Source of the DNA: CAZALT01 sp964485515
GTDB taxonomy: Bacteria; Actinomycetota; Acidimicrobiia; Acidimicrobiales; Acidimicrobilacustridaceae
DNA: 64,000 nt
Direction: 5' to 3'
NCBI GenBank assembly: GCA_964485515.1
Contig: CAZALT010000003.1
Coordinates: forward strand, 3,711-67,710
Of the stretch, positions 44,340 through 53,042 are shown in pieces. The position numbers and the translations under genes were made by a program. Each line of letters begins with the position of its first letter. Position 1 is the stretch's first letter. The notes under the pieces are model-generated. The model was given only the letters and a program-made list of their open reading frames with translations. It was not told the origin of the DNA and ran no database searches.

Positions 44340-45188
44340 ATGAGTGACAACGGCATCCGCTTCGGTCTCGACATCGCGCAGCAGCGCATGCCGTGGGACG
44401 AGGTGCTGCGGCGCGTGCAGTTCGCCGAGCAGGTCGGCTTCGACGGTGCCTGGGGCTTCGATCACTTCCAGCCGATGTACGGCGAAGGCCCGGGGGAGTG
44501 CTTCGAGGGCATGACCACCCTCGCCGGGCTCGCCGGTCAGACCTCGACCATCCGTCTCGGCCTGCTCGTCACCGGCATGACGTACCGCAACCCTTCGGTG
44601 TTCGCCGCGGAAGCGGTCACGATCGACCACATCTCCCACGGCCGTCTCGAGCTGTCGCTCGGCGCCGCCTGGTTCGAGGACGAGCACAACGCGCTCGGCA
44701 TCGCGTTCCCGTCGCTGACCGAGCGCTTCGACCGGCTCGAGGACAGCCTCGAGATCCTGAACCGGCTGTGGACCGGCGAGAAGGTGTCGTACGACGGCAA
44801 GGTCGTCTCGCTCCAGGACGCCCAGATGAACCCGACCCCGGTGCAGGATCCGCGACCCCCGATCTGGATCGGTGGCAGCGGCCCCAAGCGCACCCTGCCG
44901 CTCGTCGCCCGCTACGCCGATGTGTGGCACACCTGGGGCTCACCGAAGTCGCTCGCCGAGCCGTGGGCTCGCGTCGTGGAGCTGGCCGAGGCCGCCGGGC
45001 GCGACCCGCAGTCGATCACCCGGGCGTCATCGCTCTCGCTCAGCGACGACGACGACACCATCCGCAAGTACCTCGGCAAGTGGCAGGACGCCGGCTGGGG
45101 CTACCTCGTGTGCGGCTGGCCCGAAGAGGGCGAGTCCCGCGTCGAGCACGTCGTCACGAAGATCCTCCCCGAGTTCACGCGAACCTGA
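44340..45188 (+). CDS. LLM-class F420-dependent oxidoreductase (first of three complete in the island)
   Basis: A 282-residue bacterial luciferase-like TIM barrel: VGFDGAWGFDHF, TSTIRLGLLVTGMTYRNP, DHISHGRLELSLGAAWFEDEH and the conserved PPIWIGGSGPKRTL. In actinobacteria most such proteins use coenzyme F420. Some are FMN-dependent monooxygenases, and the sequence does not decide between them. The stop is close to a false scaffold gap, but the gene is intact. Confidence 0.88.
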   Translation: MSDNGIRFGLDIAQQRMPWDEVLRRVQFAEQVGFDGAWGFDHFQPMYGEGPGECFEGMTTLAGLAGQTSTIRLGLLVTGMTYRNPSVFAAEAVTIDHISHGRLELSLGAAWFEDEHNALGIAFPSLTERFDRLEDSLEILNRLWTGEKVSYDGKVVSLQDAQMNPTPVQDPRPPIWIGGSGPKRTLPLVARYADVWHTWGSPKSLAEPWARVVELAEAAGRDPQSITRASSLSLSDDDDTIRKYLGKWQDAGWGYLVCGWPEEGESRVEHVVTKILPEFTRT

Positions 45189-45376
45189 CGAACCTCTCGT
45201 GAACTGGCTGGGAGGGTCCGTNNNNNNNNNNNNNNNNNNNNNNNNNNNNNNNNNNNNNNNNNNNNNNNNNNNNNNNNNNNNNNNNNNNNNNNNNNNNNNN
45301 NNNNNNNNNNNNNNNNNNNNNCCCCGAGTTCACGCGAACCTGACGAACCTCTCGTGAACTGGCTGGGAGGGTCCGT
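45167..45376. other. scaffold gap with 55-bp duplicated flanks
   Basis: 100 Ns at 45222-45321. The 55 bp at 45167-45221 equal those at 45322-45376. The second copy of the oxidoreductase 3' end is therefore an artefact. Confidence 0.9.
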
Positions 45377-45473
45377 CGGATATGACGGACTTGGCCTGCC
45401 AGATCGGAACTTCTCGTGAACTGGCTGGGAGGGTCCGTGGGATGTGACGGACTTGGCCAGCCAGTTGGTCGGA
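45349..45473. repeat. two tandem 62-bp hairpin units
   Basis: The unit beginning CTCGTGAACTGGCTGGGAGG repeats with a 62-bp period. In the second copy AACTGGCTGG (45419-45428) pairs with CCAGCCAGTT (45457-45466), and inside it GTCCGT pairs with ACGGAC. That leaves a symmetrical 4x4 internal loop and an 8-nt apical loop. It lies between convergent genes. Confidence 0.7.
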
Positions 45474-45494
45474 GTTGGGCTGCTCGCGGTCGAC

Positions 45495-46466
45495 CTACAG
45501 CGGCAGCACGTGGGGGGTCTTGCCTTCGGCGAGCACGAGCTCGCCGACCTCGCGGGTGAGGGTGCGGCTGTCGCCGAGGAGGGCGTCGAGGACGAGGGCT
45601 CGACGGATGTACAGGTGGAGGTCGTGTTCGGTGGTGAAGCCGATGCCGGCCAGCACCTGCTGCGCGTGACGGCGCACGGTTCGTGAGCTGCGGCCGGCGA
45701 CGGCCTTGGCCATCGCTGCGGTCAGGGGTGACGGGTCGGTCCATGCTCCGTTGAGCGCGCCCTCGGCCGCTTCAACGGCGACGAGCGCCTCGGCCAGGCG
45801 GTGGCGGACGGCCTGGAAGCTCGAGATGGGGACGCCGAACTGGATGCGGCCGACCGCGTGCGTGCGGGCCTGGTCGAGCATCGTGCGCATGGTGCCGACA
45901 AGCTCGTGGCCGAGCGCGAGACGCCCGAGTGCCACCGCGTCGTCCCACGAACCGTCGACGCGCTGCCATTCGTCGTCGGTGATGCCGCCGACGTCGACCG
46001 CGACGGTCGACAGGCCGAGCGCGGCGTCGAGGCCGGTCACGGGGGTCGGGTCGAGCGCGGCGACGGGCACCGTCGCCCAGGCGACCGCTCCGCCTCGATC
46101 GGCCAGGAGGACGGACTGATCGCGACCGGCGAGCGAGTGGAGACCCACGCCTTCGATGCTCACCGAACCGTCGGCCGAGATCGTCGCCGGCGGCACGGCG
46201 CCGCCCAACGCGGGAAGCACGAGACCGGTTCCATCGGGTACTGCGATGCCGAGGGCGTCGAGCAGCACGGTCTCGATGGCGGACGACGTCGCTCCGGACG
46301 CACCCTGCAGCTCGAAGAGGACCGACACAGCGGTGCGCACGTCGGCGTCGAGGGCATCGGCCCAGCCCAGGGCCTCGAGCGACGTGTCGAGGTCGGATCG
46401 GCCGGCGTCGTCGACGACACCCCCGAGGGCCTCGGCGAACAGCTCGCGTTCGTCTGCGTCCATCAT
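45495..46466 (-). CDS. acyl-CoA dehydrogenase, short subunit
   Basis: A 323-residue diverged acyl-CoA dehydrogenase. The C-terminal fold is recognisable (ALGRLALGHELVGTMRTML, GRIQFGVPISSFQAVRHRLAE, IGFTTEHDLHLYIRRAL), but the N-terminal half is shortened. In actinobacterial side-chain catabolism such short proteins pair with a larger one as heterotetramers (FadE28-FadE29 type). It overlaps the larger subunit gene by 4 nt (ATGA), which supports that. Heteromer formation is inference. Confidence 0.85.
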   Translation of the reverse strand: MMDADERELFAEALGGVVDDAGRSDLDTSLEALGWADALDADVRTAVSVLFELQGASGATSSAIETVLLDALGIAVPDGTGLVLPALGGAVPPATISADGSVSIEGVGLHSLAGRDQSVLLADRGGAVAWATVPVAALDPTPVTGLDAALGLSTVAVDVGGITDDEWQRVDGSWDDAVALGRLALGHELVGTMRTMLDQARTHAVGRIQFGVPISSFQAVRHRLAEALVAVEAAEGALNGAWTDPSPLTAAMAKAVAGRSSRTVRRHAQQVLAGIGFTTEHDLHLYIRRALVLDALLGDSRTLTREVGELVLAEGKTPHVLPL

Positions 46467-47596
46467 CGGTCGGCTCCCAGGTCGAGCAGTCGTCGGGCCA
46501 CGATGTTGCGCTGGATCTCGGCGCTGCCGCCGTAGATGGTGGCGGCCCGGGAGTAGAGGTAGTCCGAGCGCCAGTGCTGCGATTCCGGATCGTCGCCCAC
46601 GAGGACCTCGGTGGACATGGCATCGGCGCCGAGCTCGAAGACGGTCTGCTCCATGGTGGCCAGCAGGATCTTGTCGATCGACGTCTCGGGCCCGAGCTTG
46701 TCGCCGGCATCCATGCGGTACTGGGTGGAGCGGGAGCGGGAGCGGAGCGCGAACAGGTCGACCACGGCTCCGCCGACCTCCTCGGCAGAGAGCGTGCCGG
46801 GCGCGGCCGAGGCGACCAGGTCGTCGAGGCGGCGGCGGAGGAACGCGCCGCGGTGCCACAGGGCCGTGCTGCGTTCGAAGGGCAGCAGATCCATGGCCAC
46901 GGCCCAACCCTGGCCGATCGTGCCGAGCATCCGATCGGAGGGGATGGCGACGTCGTCGAAGAACACCTCGCAGAACTCGTCGCGACCGTGGATGGTCTCG
47001 ATGGGGCGGATGGTGATGCCCGGCGTGTCCATGTCCAAGAAGAAGGCGGTGATGCCGCGGTGCGCGTCCTCGGCGGTGCCGGTGCGGGTGAGCAGCACGC
47101 AGCGCTGGGCGAACTGGGCGAGGCTCGTCCACACCTTCTGGCCGTTGACGACCCACGTGGCGCCGTCATCGGGCGACGCCGCCTTGCAGGCGAGGGCGCC
47201 CAGGTTCGAGCCGGTGTCGGGCTCGGAGAACCCCTGGCACCAGGTCTCGTCGCCGCGGAGGAGCTTGGGCACCATCTCGGCGGCGAGCTCGGGGCGGGCG
47301 TAGTCGATCATGGTGGGGCAGAGCACCTCGGTCATCGAGTACAGACCGGGCTCGACGATGCCTCGGGCCGTGAGCGCCTCGCCCAGGTAGCCGCGCAGCA
47401 GCGTCGATCCGCCGAGACCGCCGACGCGCTCGGGCCAACCCCAGCGCATCCAGTCGGCGTCGAACGCGAGTCGCTTGACCTTGGCCAGCTGCTCCATGTC
47501 GTCGTCGAGGGTGCCGTAGTGGTGGATGGGTGCCAGTTCGTCGGCGTTGGCGTCGAGCCACGCATCGAGGCCAATCCGGAATTCGTCGAGCTCCAT
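46463..47596 (-). CDS. acyl-CoA dehydrogenase, large subunit of pair
   Basis: A 377-residue acyl-CoA dehydrogenase with WCQGFSEPDTGSNLGAL, WVVNGQKVWTSLAQFA and the C-terminal IYGGSAEIQRNIVARRLL. The segment GPETSIDKI carries the Glu seen in FadE-type steroid and cyclic-acid dehydrogenases. It is co-translated with the short subunit. A SnoaL-like gene precedes it by 10 bp in the same operon. Likely dehydrogenates a branched or ring-bearing acyl-CoA. Confidence 0.9.
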   Translation of the reverse strand: MELDEFRIGLDAWLDANADELAPIHHYGTLDDDMEQLAKVKRLAFDADWMRWGWPERVGGLGGSTLLRGYLGEALTARGIVEPGLYSMTEVLCPTMIDYARPELAAEMVPKLLRGDETWCQGFSEPDTGSNLGALACKAASPDDGATWVVNGQKVWTSLAQFAQRCVLLTRTGTAEDAHRGITAFFLDMDTPGITIRPIETIHGRDEFCEVFFDDVAIPSDRMLGTIGQGWAVAMDLLPFERSTALWHRGAFLRRRLDDLVASAAPGTLSAEEVGGAVVDLFALRSRSRSTQYRMDAGDKLGPETSIDKILLATMEQTVFELGADAMSTEVLVGDDPESQHWRSDYLYSRAATIYGGSAEIQRNIVARRLLDLGADR

Positions 47597-47606
47597 GGCG
47601 GGGTGC

Positions 47607-48050
47607 CTACGCGTCCTGGCCGGTGGGCGCAGGTCGGGTGGGGTCGTGGGCCCGGCCGCTGTCAGCCGAGCCGCTGCGCCGGAGGAAGGTCATCGACCGG
47701 GTGGCGATGCGCCAGCCGGCGTCGGTCTTGCGGTAGGTGTCGGTGTACCAACCGATGCGCATGTCGTGCTTGGTCTGCTCGATGAAGCAAAGCGGCTGCT
47801 CGCCGGTGCCGGTGCCGGCGTCGAGGTCGAGCTCCACGGCCGGTGGTCCGACCATGAAGAGGCCTTTCGGTGCGGCGGCCACGAGGGTGGGGAAGTCGGA
47901 CAGGGCGTAGGTGTCGCCGAAGGCGCTGTAGGTGCCGTCGGTGGTGAACACGTCGACGACGGAGTCGACGTCGTTCTTCGTCATGCCGACCGCGTATCGG
48001 GCCAACGTCTGGGTGAGCTCGGCGATCTCGAGCGCCTCGTCCTGGTTCAT
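47607..48050 (-). CDS. SnoaL-like (NTF2-fold) protein
   Basis: A 147-residue alpha+beta barrel protein (EIAELTQTLARYAVGMTKND, IGWYTDTYRKTDAGWRIATR). Members of the fold are isomerases, hydratases or small oxygenase subunits. Start ATG at 48050 behind GAGGGGACG. First gene of a three-gene operon with two acyl-CoA dehydrogenase subunits, which would fit an enoyl-CoA hydratase-like or isomerase step. This is a guess. Confidence 0.75.
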   Translation of the reverse strand: MNQDEALEIAELTQTLARYAVGMTKNDVDSVVDVFTTDGTYSAFGDTYALSDFPTLVAAAPKGLFMVGPPAVELDLDAGTGTGEQPLCFIEQTKHDMRIGWYTDTYRKTDAGWRIATRSMTFLRRSGSADSGRAHDPTRPAPTGQDA

Positions 48051-48247
48051 CGCGTCCCCTCGTTCCTCGGGTCCACCGGCGCCCATCGGAGCGGTGGCCT
48101 TGCTCGCATGTCGGCGTGGATCCTATGGCGGACACCTGGTCGCCGTGACCGGCCCGCAACGTCGTGCGTGCAGGCCGAACGAGACGATAATGGCGTTCTT
48201 CAAATCTGGCAATGTCGTTGGCGCCGACGGGGGGACGACGGGGTTGC

Positions 48248-48293
48248 TGTGCGACCGCTCAGGCTGGAAACGCCGTTCTTGCTGAGTTAGAGT
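48248..48293 (+). promoter_or_regulatory. island motif copy 2 and promoter of the TauD-SDR operon
   Basis: TGTGCGACCGCTCA (48248-48261), then CGTTCTTGC (48274-48282) and TAGAGT (48288-48293) as a possible -10 box. The same order of elements occurs at 28251. The 350-bp stretch 48051-48400 contains no gene that I can support; GGGACGTCCC at 48312 is a further short palindrome. Confidence 0.5.
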
Positions 48294-48400
48294 GCCACTC
48301 TGACCGGGGACGGGACGTCCCATGCCGACAGCCGGGGGAGCGGGCGCGACCATGCGCAGCGCCCATCGCTCCGGGGGAACCAATCACGGAGGACTGGCAC

Positions 48401-49228
48401 ATGTCTGTGGCCACTGTCGAGAAGCTGACCGACAACGTCGGCGCCATCGTCCACGGGGTGGATCGCGAGAGCCTGCTCTCCGACGAGTCGCTGCCCGCGT
48501 GGACCCACGAGGCGCTCGAGCAGAACGGCGCCCTCGTGTTCCGGGGTCTCCACATCGACGACGAGACCCAGATCGCGTTCAGCAAGAAGCTGGGCACGCT
48601 CGAGCTGGCCGGCGCCGACAAGGCCGAGATCTTCATCGTCACCCTCGACAAGAAGCGGAACCCATCCGCCGAGTACCTCAAGGGCACCTTCGACTGGCAC
48701 ATCGACGGTTGCACCGACGACATCCCGATCATGGCCACCGTGCTCAGCGCGCACGCGGTGGCGGACACCGGCGGCGAGACGGAGTTCGCCAGCACCTACG
48801 GCGCCTACGACGCGCTCAGCGACGAGGAGAAGGAGCGCTTCGAGTCGATCCGCGTCGTGCACACCATCGAGGCGTCGCAGCGCTCGGTGAACCCGAACCC
48901 CACGCCCGAGGTGCTCGCCCGCTTCCGCATGCGCCCCGCCAAGGTCCACCCGCTCATCTGGGAGCACGAGGACGGCCGCAAGTCCCTCGTGCTCGGCGCC
49001 ACCGCCGACTACATCGAAGGCATGGACGAAGACGAGGGGCGCAAGCTCCTCGCCGACCTGCTCGAGCGGTCGACCCAGCCGGAGCGCGTGTACCGCCACA
49101 AGTGGGAGGTGGGCGACATGGTCATCTGGGACAACCGTGGCGTGCTCCATCGCGCCTGCCGCTACCCCGAGGACTCTCCCCGCGACATGCACCGCTGCAC
49201 GCTCGCCGGTGAAGAGGCCATCAAGTGA
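48401..49228 (+). CDS. TauD/TfdA-type 2-oxoglutarate dioxygenase
   Basis: A 275-residue non-heme iron enzyme. The HxD metal motif is WHIDG, the distal His is in LHRACRY, and the Arg for 2-oxoglutarate lies in DMHRCTL. Such enzymes hydroxylate an aliphatic or ether carbon while decarboxylating 2-oxoglutarate. The ATG follows ACGGAGGA. It shares a 4-nt overlap with the SDR downstream, so the new hydroxyl is probably oxidised next. Confidence 0.9.
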   Translation: MSVATVEKLTDNVGAIVHGVDRESLLSDESLPAWTHEALEQNGALVFRGLHIDDETQIAFSKKLGTLELAGADKAEIFIVTLDKKRNPSAEYLKGTFDWHIDGCTDDIPIMATVLSAHAVADTGGETEFASTYGAYDALSDEEKERFESIRVVHTIEASQRSVNPNPTPEVLARFRMRPAKVHPLIWEHEDGRKSLVLGATADYIEGMDEDEGRKLLADLLERSTQPERVYRHKWEVGDMVIWDNRGVLHRACRYPEDSPRDMHRCTLAGEEAIK

Positions 49229-50028
49229 GCGACGTCTCGGGTGACGGCGCGAAGGTGGAGTCCACCGCAGGTCGGCGCGTCGCCGTGGTCACCGGGGCCG
49301 CATCGGGCATCGGGCTCGCCATCGCCGAACGACTCGTCGCCGACGGCATCAGCGTGGCGATCTGGGATCGCGACGGCGCCGCCGCCGACCGGGCGGCCGA
49401 CAAGATCGCGGCTTCCGCTCCCGATGGCGTCACCGCCGTCGGCTACGGCGTCGACGTCACCGATCGTCCCCGTGTCGACGCCGCGACGCTCGAGGTCAGC
49501 GAGCAGCTCGCCCGTCCCACGATCCTCGTCAACAACGCGGGCGTCGACCTGTTCAAGTCGTTCCTCAAGGTCTCGCTGGAGGACTGGAACCGGGTCCTCG
49601 AGGTCAACCTCACCGGCACGTTCCACTGCTGCCAGGCGATCATCCCGCAGATGAAGCAGGAGCGGTGGGGTCGCATCGTCAACATCTCCTCGTCGAGCGC
49701 GCAGGGGGGCCAGCAGTTCATGGCGCCCTACGTGTCGTCCAAGGCAGGGATGATCGGGCTCACCAAGTCGCTCGCCCTCGAGTTCGGCAAGTACGGCATC
49801 ACCGTCAACACCATCCCGCCGAGCTTCATCGTCACGCCGATGCTCGAGGAGGCCGCGTCGAAGGGCCTGCTCGGCCCCGGCGGCATCGAAGAAGCGATCC
49901 GCAACACGCCGGTGGGGCGTTCCGGTCAGCCCGAAGACATCGCCGCGGCGACCGCCTTCCTCGTCCGCGAGGACGCCGGCTACGTGTCGGGCCAGGTCAT
50001 CGGCGTCAACGGTGGCCGGGTCACCTGA
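49225..50028 (+). CDS. short-chain dehydrogenase (SDR)
   Basis: A 267-residue SDR: TGAASGIGLAIAERL, NNAGVDLF, ISSSSAQGGQQFMAPYVSSKAG and GQVIGVNGG. It resembles the P450-linked SDR at 26129 closely enough to suggest gene duplication. The GTG overlaps the TauD stop by 4 nt. A simple-sequence tract and a scaffold gap follow its stop. Confidence 0.9.
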   Translation: MSDVSGDGAKVESTAGRRVAVVTGAASGIGLAIAERLVADGISVAIWDRDGAAADRAADKIAASAPDGVTAVGYGVDVTDRPRVDAATLEVSEQLARPTILVNNAGVDLFKSFLKVSLEDWNRVLEVNLTGTFHCCQAIIPQMKQERWGRIVNISSSSAQGGQQFMAPYVSSKAGMIGLTKSLALEFGKYGITVNTIPPSFIVTPMLEEAASKGLLGPGGIEEAIRNTPVGRSGQPEDIAAATAFLVREDAGYVSGQVIGVNGGRVT

Positions 50029-50029
50029 C

Positions 50030-50131
50030 CCACCCGACCCGACCCGACCCGACCCGAGCTGAACGCTGGATCGACCCGACCCGACCCGAATCGACCCGAC
50101 CCGACCCGAATCGAGCTGAACGCTGGATCGA
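50030..50131. repeat. 5-bp satellite tract (GACCC) with a 57-bp higher repeat
   Basis: Repeats of CGACC/GACCC interrupted by GAGCTGAACGCTGGATCGA at 50056-50074 and 50113-50131. It follows the SDR stop. A satellite of this kind often breaks short-read assembly, and a gap follows. Confidence 0.7.
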
Positions 50132-50300
50132 AAGGGCCATCGGGGNNNNNNNNNNNNNNNNNNNNNNNNNNNNNNNNNNNNNNNNNNNNNNNNNNNNNNN
50201 NNNNNNNNNNNNNNNNNNNNNNNNNNNNNNNNNNNNNNNNNNNNNTCGACCCGACCCGACCCGAATCGAGCTGAACGCTGGATCGAAAGGGCCATCGGGG
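50091..50300. other. scaffold gap with 55-bp duplicated flanks
   Basis: 100 Ns at 50146-50245. 50091-50145 and 50246-50300 are identical. The rest of the stretch 50301-50469 before the reductase gene shows no feature. Confidence 0.9.
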
Positions 50301-50469
50301 TACGTGACGCTTCGGCCGCAGCCTGGCTACCAGTTCGCTCGGACGACCGGCTAAATTGCCCGGGCTGCGTCCGCCCATGCACTGCGGGTGGTTCGGCGGG
50401 GGATCCTCGGTCCACCGCGAGCGCGGCGCGAGTCCAGGCGGCAGCCACAGTCACAGGAGTTACCTGGGA

Positions 50470-51408
50470 ATGAAGATCGCGATCGTCGGAACCGGCGCCA
50501 TGGGAGCGGTGTACGCCGCCCGCCTGAAGAAGGCTGGCCACGAGGTGTGGGCCATCGACCCGTGGCGTGAGCACCTCGACTCCATCGCCCGTGACGGGCT
50601 GCGGGTGTCAGGGGCGAGCGGCACCTACGTCGTCGACGGCATCCACGTGGCCGCATCCCCCGTCGATGCCGGGCCGTGCGACGTGTGGGTCATCGCCACC
50701 AAGGCCGACGCGGTCGCCGAGGTCGCCGAGGTCATCGCTCCGCTGCTCCGTGACGACGACGTCGTCATGCCGTTCCAGAACGGCCTCGGTGCCGGAGAGC
50801 GCGTCGCCGAGCACCTCGACGAGCGCCACATCGTCATCGGCATCGCCGAAGGGTTCGGCTCGTCCATCCCCGAACCCGGCGCCGTGCACCACAACGGCAT
50901 GCGCCTCATCCGCATCGGCGAGATGCGAGGTGGGCTCACCGACCGGGTTCAAGAGATCGAGCGCCAGTGGTCCGAGGCCGGCTTCAACGTCAAGGCCTTC
51001 GAGGACATCGACCGGATGATCTGGGAGAAGTTCCTCTGCAACGTCACGCTCAGCGCCCCGACGGCGAGCTTCGACGTCACCGTCGGCGAGCTGATGGCCG
51101 ACGAGGATGCGTGGGCGGTCGCGATCGGTTGCATGCTCGAGGCGTACCGGCTCGGCATCGAGCGTGGTGTCACCTTCGGGTTCGACGACCCAGTCACCTA
51201 CGTCACCGAGTTCTCTGCCACCATCCCCGACGCCAGCCCGTCGATGCGCCTCGACCACATGGCCGAGCGCCGTGCGGAAGTCGATGCGATCAACGGCCAG
51301 GTCGTGGCCTTGAGCCATGAGCTCGGGTGGACGGCGCCGTACAACGAGTCCCTGTGCGCCCTCCTGCGCATGCGCGAGTCCCGGTTCCCCGCCACCGCCG
51401 AGCGCTGA
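50470..51408 (+). CDS. 2-dehydropantoate 2-reductase-like (ApbA/PanE family)
   Basis: A 312-residue NADPH-dependent reductase with MKIAIVGTGAMGAVYAARL, VIATKADAV, FQNGLGAGE and the catalytic Lys in WEKFLCNVTLSAPTA. True pantothenate enzymes and catabolic paralogues share these motifs. Within this cluster a catabolic ketoacid or hydroxyacid role is as likely as pantothenate synthesis. It precedes an acyl-CoA ligase gene by 19 bp in the same operon. Confidence 0.82.
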   Translation: MKIAIVGTGAMGAVYAARLKKAGHEVWAIDPWREHLDSIARDGLRVSGASGTYVVDGIHVAASPVDAGPCDVWVIATKADAVAEVAEVIAPLLRDDDVVMPFQNGLGAGERVAEHLDERHIVIGIAEGFGSSIPEPGAVHHNGMRLIRIGEMRGGLTDRVQEIERQWSEAGFNVKAFEDIDRMIWEKFLCNVTLSAPTASFDVTVGELMADEDAWAVAIGCMLEAYRLGIERGVTFGFDDPVTYVTEFSATIPDASPSMRLDHMAERRAEVDAINGQVVALSHELGWTAPYNESLCALLRMRESRFPATAER

Positions 51409-51427
51409 CGCCGAGCGAGGAGCAGGC

Positions 51428-52933
51428 GTGGCGATGAGCGACGCGACGCTGCTCCACGACGCGCTCTCCCAGGCGGCGGCGACATCCGGCGACCGGATCG
51501 CGATCCGTGCCGCGGGCGACACCTGGACCTACGCCGACCTCGAGGGCTGGAGCCAGGGCTTCAGCGCGCACCTTCTGTCCCGCGGCGTGCGGCCCGGCGA
51601 GCGGGTCGCGGTGCGCCTGGCCAACCGGGCGGAGCTCGTCTCCGTCGTGCTCGCCATCACCCGCATCGGAGCGTCCGCGGTGCTGGTGAGCCCTGCCTGG
51701 CAGGCGACCGAGATCGATCACGCCGTCGCGATCACCGCACCGGTGCACGTCGTCGTCGACGATCTCGACCAGGGCGTGCTGGCCGCTCGGGTCGGTGGTG
51801 GGGCGGTGACCGACATCGACGAGTCGGTCGCCGGGTCTGGCTCGGTTCCGCTGCCGGAGGTGGTCCCCAGCGCAGATGCCGTGCTCGTGTTCAGCTCCGG
51901 CACCACGGGCATGCCCAAGGCGGTTCGCCACACGCACGCCTCGCTGCGCGCCGCGACTCGCCACTGGGTGGACGCGCTGGGGCTCGGTCCCGACGACCGG
52001 TTCCAGATCTCGACGCCGCCCTCGCACATCCTCGGTCTGCTCAACCTGCTCGCGTCGATCGATGCCCGCTCGACGGTTCGCCTGCACCGCCGGTTCGACC
52101 TCGACACCGAGCTGCGGTCGATCGCGGAGGATCGCATGACGCTCGAGATGGCCGTGGCGCCGATCATGCTCGCCATCGCCAACCATCCGGATCTGGAGTC
52201 CTACGACCTGTCGTCGCTGCGCTACATCATGTGGGGAGCGACCCCGGTCACCGTGTCCGTGGCCGAACGGGTCGCCGAGCGCACCGGCGTCCCGACCCTG
52301 GCCGCCTACGGTGCGAGCGAGGTGCCGGTGCTCACGTCGAACCCGGTTGCCGACCCGGCCGCGTGGCGGCTCGACAGCCCGGGGGTGCCCGCGGTGGGAG
52401 TGCACCTGCGCGTGATCGACCTCGACGACGGATCCCTCCTCGCTCCCGGTTCGATCGGCGAGATCCAGGCTCGGGGCCCGTCCACGATGGCCGGATTGCT
52501 CCCCGACGAGGCCACCGCCGAAGCGTTCGACGACGGGTGGTACCGCACGGGAGACGTCGGGTGGATCGGCGAGGACGGCTGGGTGCATCTCACCGACCGG
52601 TCCAAGGAGATGATCAAGGTGAGCGGGTTCCAGGTGGCACCTGCCGAGATCGAATCGGTGCTGCTCGGCCATCCTGCGGTGGTCGATTGCGCGGTGTTCG
52701 GCATCCCGGACCACCGGACCGGCGAGGCGCCGGTCGCCGCGGTCCAGCTCGATCCGGCAGTTCCGGGTGTCACCCCGGACGAGCTCGCCGCGGTCGTGGC
52801 GTCGACCCTCGCCACCTACAAGCGGCTGGCCGCGGTCGTCGTCGTCGAGAGCGTGCCACGCCTGCCCTCGGGCAAGGCCCTCCGACGGGAGCTGCGGGCG
52901 CAGTGGTTGGCGGGACGCGGTTCGAGGCGCTGA
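51428..52933 (+). CDS. acyl-CoA synthetase (AMP-forming), second
   Basis: A 501-residue adenylate-forming ligase with VFSSGTTGMPKAVRHTH, AAYGASEVP (the usual YGxTE Thr is Ser), YRTGDVGWIGEDGWVHLTDR and the C-terminal Lys in PRLPSGKALRRELR. The GTG at 51428 follows GAGGAGCAG; the ATG at 51434 is an alternative. It is in an operon with the reductase and converges on a TetR gene whose end is lost in a gap. Confidence 0.9.
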   Translation: MAMSDATLLHDALSQAAATSGDRIAIRAAGDTWTYADLEGWSQGFSAHLLSRGVRPGERVAVRLANRAELVSVVLAITRIGASAVLVSPAWQATEIDHAVAITAPVHVVVDDLDQGVLAARVGGGAVTDIDESVAGSGSVPLPEVVPSADAVLVFSSGTTGMPKAVRHTHASLRAATRHWVDALGLGPDDRFQISTPPSHILGLLNLLASIDARSTVRLHRRFDLDTELRSIAEDRMTLEMAVAPIMLAIANHPDLESYDLSSLRYIMWGATPVTVSVAERVAERTGVPTLAAYGASEVPVLTSNPVADPAAWRLDSPGVPAVGVHLRVIDLDDGSLLAPGSIGEIQARGPSTMAGLLPDEATAEAFDDGWYRTGDVGWIGEDGWVHLTDRSKEMIKVSGFQVAPAEIESVLLGHPAVVDCAVFGIPDHRTGEAPVAAVQLDPAVPGVTPDELAAVVASTLATYKRLAAVVVVESVPRLPSGKALRRELRAQWLAGRGSRR

Positions 52934-52942
52934 CGTCAGGGG

Positions 52943-53042
52943 NNNNNNNNNNNNNNNNNNNNNNNNNNNNNNNNNNNNNNNNNNNNNNNNNNNNNNNNNN
53001 NNNNNNNNNNNNNNNNNNNNNNNNNNNNNNNNNNNNNNNNNN
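52943..53042. other. scaffold gap, no flanking duplication
   Basis: 100 Ns; the flanks do not match, so sequence is missing. The C-terminus of the TetR gene is lost here. Confidence 0.85.
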
